Origin: MPNO01 sp965200535
Lineage (GTDB): Bacteria > Pseudomonadota > Alphaproteobacteria > MPNO01
Reading direction: 5' to 3'
Assembly: GCA_965200535.1 (NCBI GenBank)
Contig: CBDAUF010000002.1
Location: 1,302,001 to 1,366,000 of the forward strand
Length of the DNA: 64,000 nucleotides
In this document: one piece after another, positions 26,137 through 34,210 of the stretch
Layout of the letters: the number at the start of each line of letters is the position of its first letter
How positions within the stretch are numbered: position 1 is the first letter of the stretch
The notes under the pieces: model-generated
Told to the model about the DNA's origin: nothing
Database searches by the model: none
The model's input: only the letters and a program-made list of their open reading frames with translations
Program-made: the position numbers and the translations under genes

Positions 26137-27008
26137 GCGGGCACCGGCTCGCCGAGCCGCGCGAGGCAGGCCTCGGCCTTCATCGCCTCGCCGTGGAGCA
26201 CCTCCCAGGCGGGGATGTCCTTGTCCCATTCGACCAGGGTGGGTCTCGCGCCGATCCGCTCGATCAGCCGCCGGTAGAGACGCCAGACGGTATCGTCGAC
26301 CGCGGCGCCGTGGCTGTCGATCAGCAGGCGTCCGGCGCCTGTCCCCTCGACCGAGAAGCCGGCGAGATGAATCTCGCCGATCAGGCCGGCCGGGATGTCA
26401 TCGACATAGGCTTCGGCGTCGAGGCCGATATTGACCGCACCGACATGGATATTGTTGACATCGACGAGCAGCCCGCATCCGGCCCGCCGGGCCGTCTCGA
26501 CGACGAAAGCCGCCTCGTCCATTTCGCGGTCCGGCAGCACCAGATAGTTGGCAGGGTTCTCGATCAGGATCGAGCGCCCCAGCGCGTTCTGCATCTCGTC
26601 GATGTTGTCGCACAGACGGTCCAGCCCCTCGCGGCTGAGACTCGGCGGCAGCAGGTCGGCAAACCAGACGTTGCCGTGCGCCGACCAAGCGATATGTTCC
26701 GAGACCTGTTCCGGCTGGAAGCGGTCGATCAGCCGGCGCAGGGCCGAGAGGTGGCCGCAGTCGAGCCGCCCCGCGCCGCCGAGCGACGCTCCGACGCCGT
26801 GAAACGACAGGGGGTAGGACTCCCGCACCGTCTCGAGCACGGAGAGCCGCGGCCCGCCATCGACCATGTAATTCTCGGGATGGATCTCGAACCAGCCGAT
26901 GTCCGGCCGGACTTCGCAGACCTCCTCGGCATGCTCCCCCTTGAAACTGGCACCGGCGCGCATCGGCAGCCGGGAAGGGAAAGGGGGTGTTAGCGGCCGG
27001 ACTGGCAT
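26133..27008 (-). CDS. DUF692 / MNIO multinuclear iron oxidase, BufB-type RiPP enzyme
   Basis: 291 residues from ATG 27008 (276 from ATG 26963; neither has a clear ribosome site). The TIM-barrel metal motifs of the MNIO family are present: GWFEIHPENYM, LSFHGVGASLGG, SEHIAWS, LIENPANYLVL, LLVDVNNIHV, GEIHLAGF, IDSHGAAVDDTVW and EWDKDIP. Family members bind two or three iron ions and oxidise Cys residues of a precursor peptide to heterocycles. The neighbouring DUF2282 precursor and DUF2063 partner identify it as a bufferin-type enzyme. DUF2063 follows with a 4-bp overlap. Confidence 0.9.
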   Translation of the reverse strand: MPVRPLTPPFPSRLPMRAGASFKGEHAEEVCEVRPDIGWFEIHPENYMVDGGPRLSVLETVRESYPLSFHGVGASLGGAGRLDCGHLSALRRLIDRFQPEQVSEHIAWSAHGNVWFADLLPPSLSREGLDRLCDNIDEMQNALGRSILIENPANYLVLPDREMDEAAFVVETARRAGCGLLVDVNNIHVGAVNIGLDAEAYVDDIPAGLIGEIHLAGFSVEGTGAGRLLIDSHGAAVDDTVWRLYRRLIERIGARPTLVEWDKDIPAWEVLHGEAMKAEACLARLGEPVPA

Positions 27009-27031
27009 TGACTGGGGCGGAAAGGGCGGCA

Positions 27032-27070
27032 GGCCGGCCGCCGTGGGTTGCTGCGGCGAACCGGCCGGCC
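27032..27070 (-). promoter_or_regulatory. Stem-loop between the bufferin precursor and its enzyme gene
   Basis: GGCCGGCCG (27032-27040) and CGGCCGGCC (27062-27070) form a perfect 9-bp GC stem with a 21-nt loop. It fills most of the 82-bp gap between the precursor stop and the DUF692 start. There is no U tract, so it may be a partial terminator or a processing/stabilising hairpin that gives more precursor than enzyme mRNA. That function is inference. Confidence 0.55.
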
Positions 27071-27090
27071 GCGGGCCGTTCTTCCGGCAA

Positions 27091-27393
27091 TCAGGCTTTC
27101 GGAATGTCGCGCTTCAGTTCCTTGAGGCTGCCCTTCACCTCGCGGCCGTCCTTGGTCTTGAAGCTCATCGACTCGCAGGTTCCGGCGGGGACCAGTTTCC
27201 ACGCATTGCCCTGATAATCGACCGTGGACGAACCGGCGCAGGTCGTGCCGGGGCCGGCCTTGCAGTCGTTCTTGCCGGCCAGTGAAACACCGTAGCACTT
27301 GACCTTCTTGTCGTCCGCGGCCGCGACATCGGCGACGGCGAGGTTGGCGGCGGCGAGAAGCGCGGACGCCAGGATCGCTGGGCTCTTCTTCAT
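27091..27393 (-). CDS. DUF2282 bufferin-type RiPP precursor (BufA)
   Basis: 100 residues with AGGAGA upstream of ATG 27393. Residues 1-26 form a Sec signal peptide ending DVAAA. The mature part has four Cys (33, 44, 52, 73) in KCYGVSLAGKNDCKAG, TTCAGSSTVDYQG and VPAGTCES, the DUF2282 pattern. In described bufferins two of the four Cys become thiooxazole rings made by the MNIO enzyme and the exported peptide binds copper. The Lys-rich C-terminus is the leader-like follower. The gene is first in a four-gene minus-strand operon. Cu(II) buffering in the periplasm is inferred from the family. Confidence 0.9.
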   Translation of the reverse strand: MKKSPAILASALLAAANLAVADVAAADDKKVKCYGVSLAGKNDCKAGPGTTCAGSSTVDYQGNAWKLVPAGTCESMSFKTKDGREVKGSLKELKRDIPKA

Positions 27394-27567
27394 CGGAGAT
27401 TCTCCTCATTTCATGCGTTGCGCCGAAATGGCTGGACATTCCGGCGCCCGGTTACGGCAGCATGCCACCGTTCAGTCTAGCGCAAAACGGTCAGCCGATC
27501 CCTTCAATTTTCGGCTGCGCTGCGGCGCGGAGACGGCGGGAAAGACGGGATCTCCGCCGCGTACCCG

Positions 27568-28716
27568 TTACCGGTTTGCGCCCCAGACCATGTAGCCGAT
27601 CACGCCGCTGAGACGGCCGAACAGTCCCCGTTCGCCGACATCGGCGCCGGCGAGAAGCGGCGCCTCGACCGTCTTGAGGTTCGGTGCCGTAACGATCAGC
27701 CGGGCGATCCGGGTGCCCTTGCGAACCGGTGCGGGGATCGGGGTTTCGTAGGTCACCCTGACCCTGAGATCCCGGCGCGAGCCGCGCGGCAGGGAGATCT
27801 TGATGTCGCGTTCGGTCACCAGCGGCACGGCGTCCTCGTTGCCCAGCCAGATATCGGCCCGTTCGACGACCGCGCCCTTCGTGAACAGCGTGTAGTTGGT
27901 GAAGGACTGGTAGGCCCAGTCGAGCAGGCGGCGCACCTCGAACGACCTGACCCTTGCGCTGGGCAGGCCGGTGAGGGCGATGATCACGCGCCGCCCGTGG
28001 CGGACCGCCGATGCCACGATCCCGTAGCCGGAGGCCCGCGTATAGCCGGTTTTCAGCCCGTCGCTCCCCGAATCGTAGTAGAGTAGGGGGTTGCGGTTCC
28101 CTTGCTTGATGTTGTTGTAGCGAAAGGTCTTCTCGGCGAAATAGGGATAGTATTCGGGAAATTCCTCGATGAGGCGCTGGGCAACCAGGGCCATGTCGCG
28201 CGGGCTCATTTCATGTCCGGCCTCCGGCCATCCGGTCGAGTTGACGAAGTTGCTCCCGGTGAGGCCGATCTGCCGCCCCCGCAGGTTCATCGCATCGGCG
28301 AATGCCTTTTCCGAGCCCGACAACCCCTCGGCGATCACGATGCACGCATCGTTGCCGGATTGGACGATGATGCCGCGCAGCAGGTCCTCCACCCGCACCC
28401 GCTTGTTGATCTCGACGAACATTTTGGAGCCGCCCATTTTCCAGGCCTTGCGGCTGACCACGAACTCGTCGTCGAGGGAAAGCTGTCCGCTCTTGAGCCG
28501 CTCGAACACCATGTACGTCGTCATCAGCTTGCTGAGGGACGCGGGCGGCGCCGGTGTGCCGCTGTCCTTATCGAGCAGGACCGATCCGGTCTCGAGATCG
28601 ACGATGTAGGCCTGCTTCGCCCTGGTCTCCATTCCGATCGACGCTGCGGGCGCCAGGCAGAGCGCGAAGGCGAGGGCGGCCGCAGCGGCAAGGTCGGTTC
28701 GGAACGGTATTTTCAT
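27568..28716 (-). CDS. dacA: D-alanyl-D-alanine carboxypeptidase (PBP5-type)
   Basis: 382 residues from ATG 28716 with a Sec signal peptide (AAAAALAFALCLAPAA). All three serine-peptidase motifs are present: PASLSKLM (SxxK), IIVQSGNDA (SxN) and LKTGYTRASG (KTG). A beta-rich C-terminal domain and a terminal amphipathic stretch (SGVIGYMVWGANR) that could anchor to the membrane follow. It trims the terminal D-Ala of peptidoglycan stem peptides. It is divergent from the amidohydrolase gene across 223 bp. Confidence 0.94.
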   Translation of the reverse strand: MKIPFRTDLAAAAALAFALCLAPAASIGMETRAKQAYIVDLETGSVLLDKDSGTPAPPASLSKLMTTYMVFERLKSGQLSLDDEFVVSRKAWKMGGSKMFVEINKRVRVEDLLRGIIVQSGNDACIVIAEGLSGSEKAFADAMNLRGRQIGLTGSNFVNSTGWPEAGHEMSPRDMALVAQRLIEEFPEYYPYFAEKTFRYNNIKQGNRNPLLYYDSGSDGLKTGYTRASGYGIVASAVRHGRRVIIALTGLPSARVRSFEVRRLLDWAYQSFTNYTLFTKGAVVERADIWLGNEDAVPLVTERDIKISLPRGSRRDLRVRVTYETPIPAPVRKGTRIARLIVTAPNLKTVEAPLLAGADVGERGLFGRLSGVIGYMVWGANR

Positions 28717-28939
28717 CTCGGGGTCTCTGGCGCTCGTCGGAAGCGGGGTGGTCGGAGGTGCAACTGATATGGCATGGCGCATCGACCGTCCAGTGCGCAC
28801 AGGCCAGGCGCGCAGAGGAAAGCGCGCGGTGCACCGACCCCGGTCGTTCCGGCTGCGAAACAGTCCTTGAGCCGGCGGTGAAACCCCTTCACTCTCTCTG
28901 CGTCACAAGGGCAGCCATATCCGAACGGAGCGTCAGGAG

Positions 28940-30004
28940 ATGAAACACGATATTCCCGTCTTCGACGGCGACGGCCATGTTCTCGAGCCGGACAGCGAGC
29001 TTTCCCAGTACTACGAGGGCAAGTGGGAGGGCAACCGCCGTCTCGACGGCATGACCATCTTTCCGAGCCTCGACGGCTGGGCGCGGAGTTCGATCGTCCG
29101 GGAGGGCGACGAGGGCAAGCGCTACTGGTCGACCGATTCGGAAATCTGGGCGGAGATCCTGGAGAAGATCGGGCTGGAGGGCAGCGTTCTCTACCCCACC
29201 GCCGGGCTCGCCTACGGGCTGATGCAGAGCGAGGAATTCCAGACCGCGACCGCGATCGCCTACAACAACTGGCTGGAAGAGCGCTACACGAAGAAGGACG
29301 GCCGTCTGTGGGGGGTCGGGCTGATTCCCTACAACGACATCGAGGCGGCGAAAAAGGAAGTGATCCGCTGCGCCGCGGAACGGACCAACTTCGGCGCCAT
29401 GCTGCTGCCCACGGTCACGGTCAACGGCCGGTATTTCGGCGACGAGTTCTACTGGCCGATCTACGAGGAGGCAGAACGCCAGGGGATGACCATCGCCTTC
29501 CACGGCGCGGTCAGCCGCGGTTTCGGGCTCGACAACCTCAAGCCGTTCCTCAAGGTCCACACCCTGGAGCATCCGGTGCCGCTGATGATCCAGATGACGG
29601 ACATGATGTTCAACGGCGTCTTCGAGACCTTCCCCAATCTCAAGTTCGCGTTTCTCGAGGGCGGATGCGCCTGGATCACCTTCATGATGGACCGGCTCGA
29701 CTACGAGTACGATTCGGTGTTCGGCGCGCCCGTCCGTCCGAAGCTGAAGAAAAAGCCGTCGGAGATCATCCGCGACACCGAGAGCATCTGGCTGTCCTGC
29801 GAGATGGGCGAGAAGAGCCTCAAATATGTGATCGACGCGATGGGTTCGGATCGGATCATCTATGCGTCGGACTTCCCGCACGAGCCGACGGAGGACGATC
29901 TGACGGCCGACGTGCCCGACTTCCTCGCCGACAACGAGTACTCGATGGAGGTGAAGGAAAAGATCCTCTATCACAACACCAAGGCCCTGTACGGCATCCA
30001 GTAG
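28940..30004 (+). CDS. Amidohydrolase 2 (ACMSD-like) family enzyme
   Basis: 354 residues, with AGGAG before the ATG. The TIM-barrel metal motifs are DGDGHVLEP near the N-terminus, IAFHGAV in the middle and IIYASDFPHEP near the C-terminus. These match metal-dependent decarboxylases/hydrolases of the amidohydrolase-2 family. The substrate is unknown; relatives act on aromatic or cyclic acids. It opens the catabolic-looking region and is followed after 88 bp by an RdhA-like gene. Confidence 0.85.
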   Translation: MKHDIPVFDGDGHVLEPDSELSQYYEGKWEGNRRLDGMTIFPSLDGWARSSIVREGDEGKRYWSTDSEIWAEILEKIGLEGSVLYPTAGLAYGLMQSEEFQTATAIAYNNWLEERYTKKDGRLWGVGLIPYNDIEAAKKEVIRCAAERTNFGAMLLPTVTVNGRYFGDEFYWPIYEEAERQGMTIAFHGAVSRGFGLDNLKPFLKVHTLEHPVPLMIQMTDMMFNGVFETFPNLKFAFLEGGCAWITFMMDRLDYEYDSVFGAPVRPKLKKKPSEIIRDTESIWLSCEMGEKSLKYVIDAMGSDRIIYASDFPHEPTEDDLTADVPDFLADNEYSMEVKEKILYHNTKALYGIQ

Positions 30005-30092
30005 AGCGGGATCTCTTCGCAGCGTCTGTCCGGCCGGATCCGCCCAGCCGGACAACGCCGCGGGCGGGGCGGGGCAGCGCAGGGGCGGCGGC

Positions 30093-31433
30093 GTGCGACT
30101 CCTTTCGCGCAAGAAGAGGCCGATGCATCTCGGCCGCTACCCGATGGAGAAGATCAGGCGCGTCGACCGCACGACGACGCTGATCACTGACGCTGTCAGG
30201 CAGGTTCCCAAACGCGCGGGCTTTTTCGTCCGCGCCTTCTACGGCGACCTCGGCCCCCGGCCGGCCAAGGAAATCCGCCGCTTCATCACCAAGAACCCGT
30301 TGAACGCGGCGATCGGCCATCTCCACTGGAAGCATGTACCGGTCCACAAGGGCGACCCGGCGGAGGAAAAGGCGCCGCTGCCGGACGATGCGGAGGCGCT
30401 CACCAGGCACATCAAGTCGCTCTGCTATTTCCTCGACGCCGATATGGTGGGGGTCTGCGAGGTTCCCGAATACGCCTGGTTTTCCCACGAGAGCGATGGC
30501 ACGCCGATCACCACCCGGCACAAATACGCCGTCGTCGTCGTTATCGACCAGGGATGGGATACGTTCGAGGCATCGTCGGGCGACGACTGGGTCTCGGGCG
30601 CCCAGAGCTACCGCGCCTATCTTAACGGATCGACCACGGCGACCATCGTCGCCGATTATATCCGCCGTCTCGGCTACCCGGCGCAGGCGCACTCCAACGC
30701 GCACGGCGACGTGATGCAGATTCCCCTGATGCTGCTCGCCGGTCTGGGCGAAATGAGCCGCATCGGCGAACTCGTGCTCAACCCGTTCATCGGGCCGCGC
30801 CACAAGACCGCCGTCGTCACCACCGACCTGCCGCTGGTTCCCGACAAGCCGATCGATTTCGGGCTCCAGGATTTTTGCGACAAGTGCCGGAAATGCGCCC
30901 GCGAATGCCCGGCGCAGGCAATCCCGTTCGGCGGCAAGGTTCTCTACAACGGCTACGAGACATGGAAGCCCGATGTCGAGAAATGCACGAAGTACCGGGT
31001 GACCAACCTCAAGGGGTCGGCCTGCGGGCGCTGCATGAAGATGTGCCCGTGGAACAAGGAAGGGCTGCTGGCCCACCGCCTCGCGATGTGGGCGGCGATC
31101 AAGCTGCCGTTCTCGCGGCGCTTCCTGATCTGGCTTGACGATGCGCTGGGCTACGGCAAACGCAACCCGATCAAGCGATGGTGGCTCGACCTCGTGAAGG
31201 AGGACGGCCGGGTCGTCTCTGCGACCGCGACCAACGAGCGCGACCTGTCGCCCGGGCGCGACGTTTCGGGCGGCAACGAACGGGTCGCCACGTATCCGGT
31301 GGAGAAGCTGCCGACGGCGGCCGACAGGGAGGCGGTGCCCGTCGACAGGAAGGCTGCGCTCGACGACACCGGACGCGCGGAGGAGGCGTTGGCGGCGCTG
31401 AAGAAGAAGCGGAAAGCGGCGCCTGCGCGATAA
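30093..31433 (+). CDS. Reductive-dehalogenase-like corrinoid/Fe-S protein
   Basis: 446 residues from GTG 30093 (ATG at 30123 is an alternative). The central region (about residues 100-265) resembles the corrinoid-binding nitroreductase-like core of RdhA/QueG. Two 4Fe-4S motifs follow: CDKCRKCARECP and a second formed by CTKY...CGRCMKMCPW. No Tat signal is present, so it is cytoplasmic and not a respiratory RdhA. It lacks the C-terminal flavin/2Fe-2S reductase part of self-sufficient aerobic dehalogenases. The last 60 residues are charged and low complexity. A separate electron donor would be needed. The substrate is unknown. Confidence 0.72.
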   Translation: MRLLSRKKRPMHLGRYPMEKIRRVDRTTTLITDAVRQVPKRAGFFVRAFYGDLGPRPAKEIRRFITKNPLNAAIGHLHWKHVPVHKGDPAEEKAPLPDDAEALTRHIKSLCYFLDADMVGVCEVPEYAWFSHESDGTPITTRHKYAVVVVIDQGWDTFEASSGDDWVSGAQSYRAYLNGSTTATIVADYIRRLGYPAQAHSNAHGDVMQIPLMLLAGLGEMSRIGELVLNPFIGPRHKTAVVTTDLPLVPDKPIDFGLQDFCDKCRKCARECPAQAIPFGGKVLYNGYETWKPDVEKCTKYRVTNLKGSACGRCMKMCPWNKEGLLAHRLAMWAAIKLPFSRRFLIWLDDALGYGKRNPIKRWWLDLVKEDGRVVSATATNERDLSPGRDVSGGNERVATYPVEKLPTAADREAVPVDRKAALDDTGRAEEALAALKKKRKAAPAR

Positions 31434-31452
31434 CGAGGCGCGGCGCCCGGTC

Positions 31453-31857
31453 TCAGCCGTTCGCCGATCCGCCGAGCACGCCCACCGCCTCGATCTCCAC
31501 AGTCATCTCGGGCGCCGCGAGCGCGCTTACCTCCACCAGCGTCGAAACCGGAAAGTTGCCGGAGAAGAACTCGCGCCGGGCGCGCCAGACTTCCTCGCGG
31601 TTGCGGATGTCGGTGACGAAGATGGTGACCTTGACGATGTCCGCCATCGAGCCGCCCGCGGCTTCGATCAGGCGCCGGATCTTGATCAGGCAGACCTTGG
31701 CCTGTTCGTATTCGTCCATGCCGGCGAGCGGCTTGAAATCGTCGCCGCGGGCGGTCATGCCGGCGATGTAGACGTGGCTGCCCGTCACCAGGCAGTTCGA
31801 CCAGGTCTCGGGCGGCGGCTCCGCCACGTCCGCCGACTGGATTCGTTCGATCGTCAT
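31453..31857 (-). CDS. RidA family protein
   Basis: 134 residues from ATG 31857. The YjgF/RidA fold is recognisable from VYIAGMTARG, GSMADIVKVTIFVTD and a trimer-interface C-terminus. Family members hydrolyse reactive enamines/imines made by PLP enzymes. The usual active-site Arg block (near AVVRVEVA..LP) here reads STLVEVSALAAPEMTVEIEAV, so an ordinary 2-aminoacrylate deaminase role is less certain. It is convergent with the RdhA-like gene. Confidence 0.83.
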   Translation of the reverse strand: MTIERIQSADVAEPPPETWSNCLVTGSHVYIAGMTARGDDFKPLAGMDEYEQAKVCLIKIRRLIEAAGGSMADIVKVTIFVTDIRNREEVWRARREFFSGNFPVSTLVEVSALAAPEMTVEIEAVGVLGGSANG

Positions 31858-32012
31858 TTCACGCCTCCCGGCCGAGTTTTGCGATGCTGCCGGGACGAAG
31901 TTTCCGCCCGCCGCCGCTGCGGGGCAAGCCCGGCGCTGCTTGCCGCCCACCGGGCCGCCTCGTAGGTTGACCGGCGTTCAGCGCGCGCGAAACCGCCGCA
32001 CAAGGCAGTCCG

Positions 32013-32957
32013 ATGGCCAGCAGCCCGCATCAACGCCGCAGCGACGGGAAGCGCCTCGCAATGCGCATCCTGACTTCGCCCTATCTTGCGGTTGTCCTGG
32101 CGATGCTGTTCTGGGCCGCCAGCACGGTCGTGGTGCGCGGCATGCGCGCCGAGGTGCCGCCGCTCGGCCTGTCTTTCTGGCGCACCCTCCTCGGCGCCGC
32201 CTTGGTCCTGCCCTTTGCCTGGCGCCCGATGATGCGGCAGATCGAGCTCATCCGGCGCCATTTCTGGATCATCCTGCTGCTGTCGTTCCTGCTCATCGTC
32301 AGCGGCAACGCCGTCCTGTTCCTGTCCCTGCAATACACCATCGCCATCAATGTGGGCGTCCTCAACTCGTTCGAGCCGCTGCTGATCGTCCTTGCCGCAT
32401 GGGCGATCTTCCGCGACCGCGTCACCTTCAACCAGCTGGCCGGCGTTCTGGTCTCCCTGCTGGGCGTCTTCGCGCTGATCGGGCGCGGCGATCCGCGGGC
32501 GATTCTCGATCTCGACTTCAACGCCGGCGATATCCTCGTGCTGTTCGCCTATTTCAGTTGGGCGCTCTACGCCGTCTATCTCCGCCTCGCCCCGCGCGAA
32601 CTGGACCAGCGCGTGATGCTCTTCCTGGTGCTTTTCCTGGGCTCCCTCCTGCTGATCCCGTTCTACGCCGTGGAGTGGGCGGTGGACCGGCCGATGAGCT
32701 TCAGCCCGCCGGCGATCGGCGCCATCGTCGGCCTCGCCGTCTTTTCGTCGGTCTGCGCGATCTTCCTGTGGAATTACGCCATACGCCATCTCGGCCCGGC
32801 GCGGGCGGGTTTCTTCATCCACCTGATCGTCGCGTTCACGGTGGTGCTGGCGATCGTGTTCCTGGGCGAGGTCTTTGCCTGGTTCCATGCGGTGGGCGTG
32901 GCGCTGATCGGCGCCGGGATCTACCTCTCGATCTATCGCCGCCGCGGCGTAGACTGA
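32013..32957 (+). CDS. DMT superfamily (EamA) transporter
   Basis: 314 residues with ten predicted membrane helices in two EamA repeats: LAVVLAMLFWAASTVVVRG at the start of repeat 1 and DILVLFAYFSWALYAVYLR at the start of repeat 2. It most likely exports or takes up a small metabolite; the direction and substrate cannot be read. A second ATG at 32061 (MRILTSP) would remove a 16-residue polar leader. The CoA-transferase gene follows after 27 bp. Confidence 0.87.
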   Translation: MASSPHQRRSDGKRLAMRILTSPYLAVVLAMLFWAASTVVVRGMRAEVPPLGLSFWRTLLGAALVLPFAWRPMMRQIELIRRHFWIILLLSFLLIVSGNAVLFLSLQYTIAINVGVLNSFEPLLIVLAAWAIFRDRVTFNQLAGVLVSLLGVFALIGRGDPRAILDLDFNAGDILVLFAYFSWALYAVYLRLAPRELDQRVMLFLVLFLGSLLLIPFYAVEWAVDRPMSFSPPAIGAIVGLAVFSSVCAIFLWNYAIRHLGPARAGFFIHLIVAFTVVLAIVFLGEVFAWFHAVGVALIGAGIYLSIYRRRGVD

Positions 32958-32984
32958 GGAACGGAGTTCACCCGGACAGGATCC

Positions 32985-34178
32985 ATGCCCCATCGACCGG
33001 CCTCGGACGCGCTGAAACGCATAGCCGTGCTCGACCTCACGCGGGTCCGTTCCGGCCCGACCTGCGTGCGGCAACTCGCCGACTGGGGGGCCGATGTGAT
33101 CCGCATCGAGACCCCGGCGGCGTTCGCGGACGACGGTGCGGTGGGTTCGGCCCGGGCCAGCGCGGACTACCAGAACCTCAACCGCAACAAGCGTTCGATC
33201 ACCATCAACCTCAAGGCCGAGGAGGGGCGGGCGCTGTTTCTCAAGCTGGTCGAGAGGGCGGATGTCGTGGTCGAAAATTTTCGGCCCGCGGTCAAGGACC
33301 GGCTCGGCATCGGCTACGAGGCGCTGCGCGCGGTCAACCCGCGGATCGTCCTCGGCAGCATCTCGGGCTTCGGCCAGGACGGACCCGATGCGGACCGCCC
33401 GGGCTTCGACCAGATCGCGCAGGGCATGGCAGGTCTCATGTCGATCACCGGGGAGCCGGGCAGGGGGCCGATGCGCGCCGGGATCCCGATCGCCGACCTG
33501 ACGGCCGGCCTTTTCTGCGCGCTCGGGATTTTCGTCGCCCTTTACGAGCGCGAGCAGTCGGGCGAGGGGCAATGGGTGACCACGTCGCTGATCGAGGCGC
33601 AGGCGTTCATGCTCGATTTTCAGGCGGCGCGTTTTCTGATCGGCGGCGAGGTGCCGGGGCAGGCGGGCAACGACCACCCCACCTCGATGCCGACGAGCGT
33701 CTATCCGACCGCCGACGGCCATATCAATATCGGTGTGTCGGGACAGCGTATCTGGCGGCGTTTCTGCTCCGCCGTCGGGCGCGGCGACTGGTTCGCCGAT
33801 CCGCGCTTCGAGACCGGGGCCGGGCGCTCCGAGAACCGCGCGGCGCTCAACGCCGCGATCGCCGAAGTGACGCGGACGAACACGAGCGATCACTGGATCA
33901 CGCTGTTCAACGAGGCGGGCGTGCCGGCGGGCAGAATCAACGATATCGGCGAGATGTTCGACGAACCGCAGTTCGCCCATCTGGAAATCACCCAGCCGGT
34001 GGAGACGCGCCCGTTCGGCCCGACCCGGATGGTGCGCCAGCCGGTGCGTCTGAGCCGCACCCCGAGCCGAATCGCGGGCCCCGCGCCGGAAGCCGGCGAA
34101 CATGTCGACGAAATCATGGCATCGATCGGGATTGACGCCGACGAGATCGCACGGCTGCGCGAACGCGGCGTGATCTGA
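32985..34178 (+). CDS. CaiB/BaiF family CoA-transferase (class III)
   Basis: 397 residues. IAVLDLTRVRSGPTCVRQLADWGADVIRIE is the N-terminal family block (seen in DWGADVIRIE). The catalytic Asp is in RPGFDQIAQGMAG, and the small-loop region GEPGRGPMRAGIPIADL follows. It transfers CoA between acyl acids through an aspartyl-CoA thioester. The enoyl-CoA hydratase 33 bp downstream suggests an acid is activated to its CoA ester and then hydrated. The acid itself is unknown. Confidence 0.9.
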   Translation: MPHRPASDALKRIAVLDLTRVRSGPTCVRQLADWGADVIRIETPAAFADDGAVGSARASADYQNLNRNKRSITINLKAEEGRALFLKLVERADVVVENFRPAVKDRLGIGYEALRAVNPRIVLGSISGFGQDGPDADRPGFDQIAQGMAGLMSITGEPGRGPMRAGIPIADLTAGLFCALGIFVALYEREQSGEGQWVTTSLIEAQAFMLDFQAARFLIGGEVPGQAGNDHPTSMPTSVYPTADGHINIGVSGQRIWRRFCSAVGRGDWFADPRFETGAGRSENRAALNAAIAEVTRTNTSDHWITLFNEAGVPAGRINDIGEMFDEPQFAHLEITQPVETRPFGPTRMVRQPVRLSRTPSRIAGPAPEAGEHVDEIMASIGIDADEIARLRERGVI

Positions 34179-34210
34179 GCGCGCCCAACCCCAGACGAGG
34201 AACGACCCGT

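Noticed and set aside
27527..27557. Inverted repeat GCGGAGA...TCTCCGC after dacA as a terminator
   Set aside because: Only 7-bp arms, a 17-nt loop and no T tract; too weak to annotate.
31854..34103. A 749-codon minus-strand frame across the DMT and CoA-transferase genes
   Set aside because: Antisense shadow; both plus-strand genes have clear family motifs.
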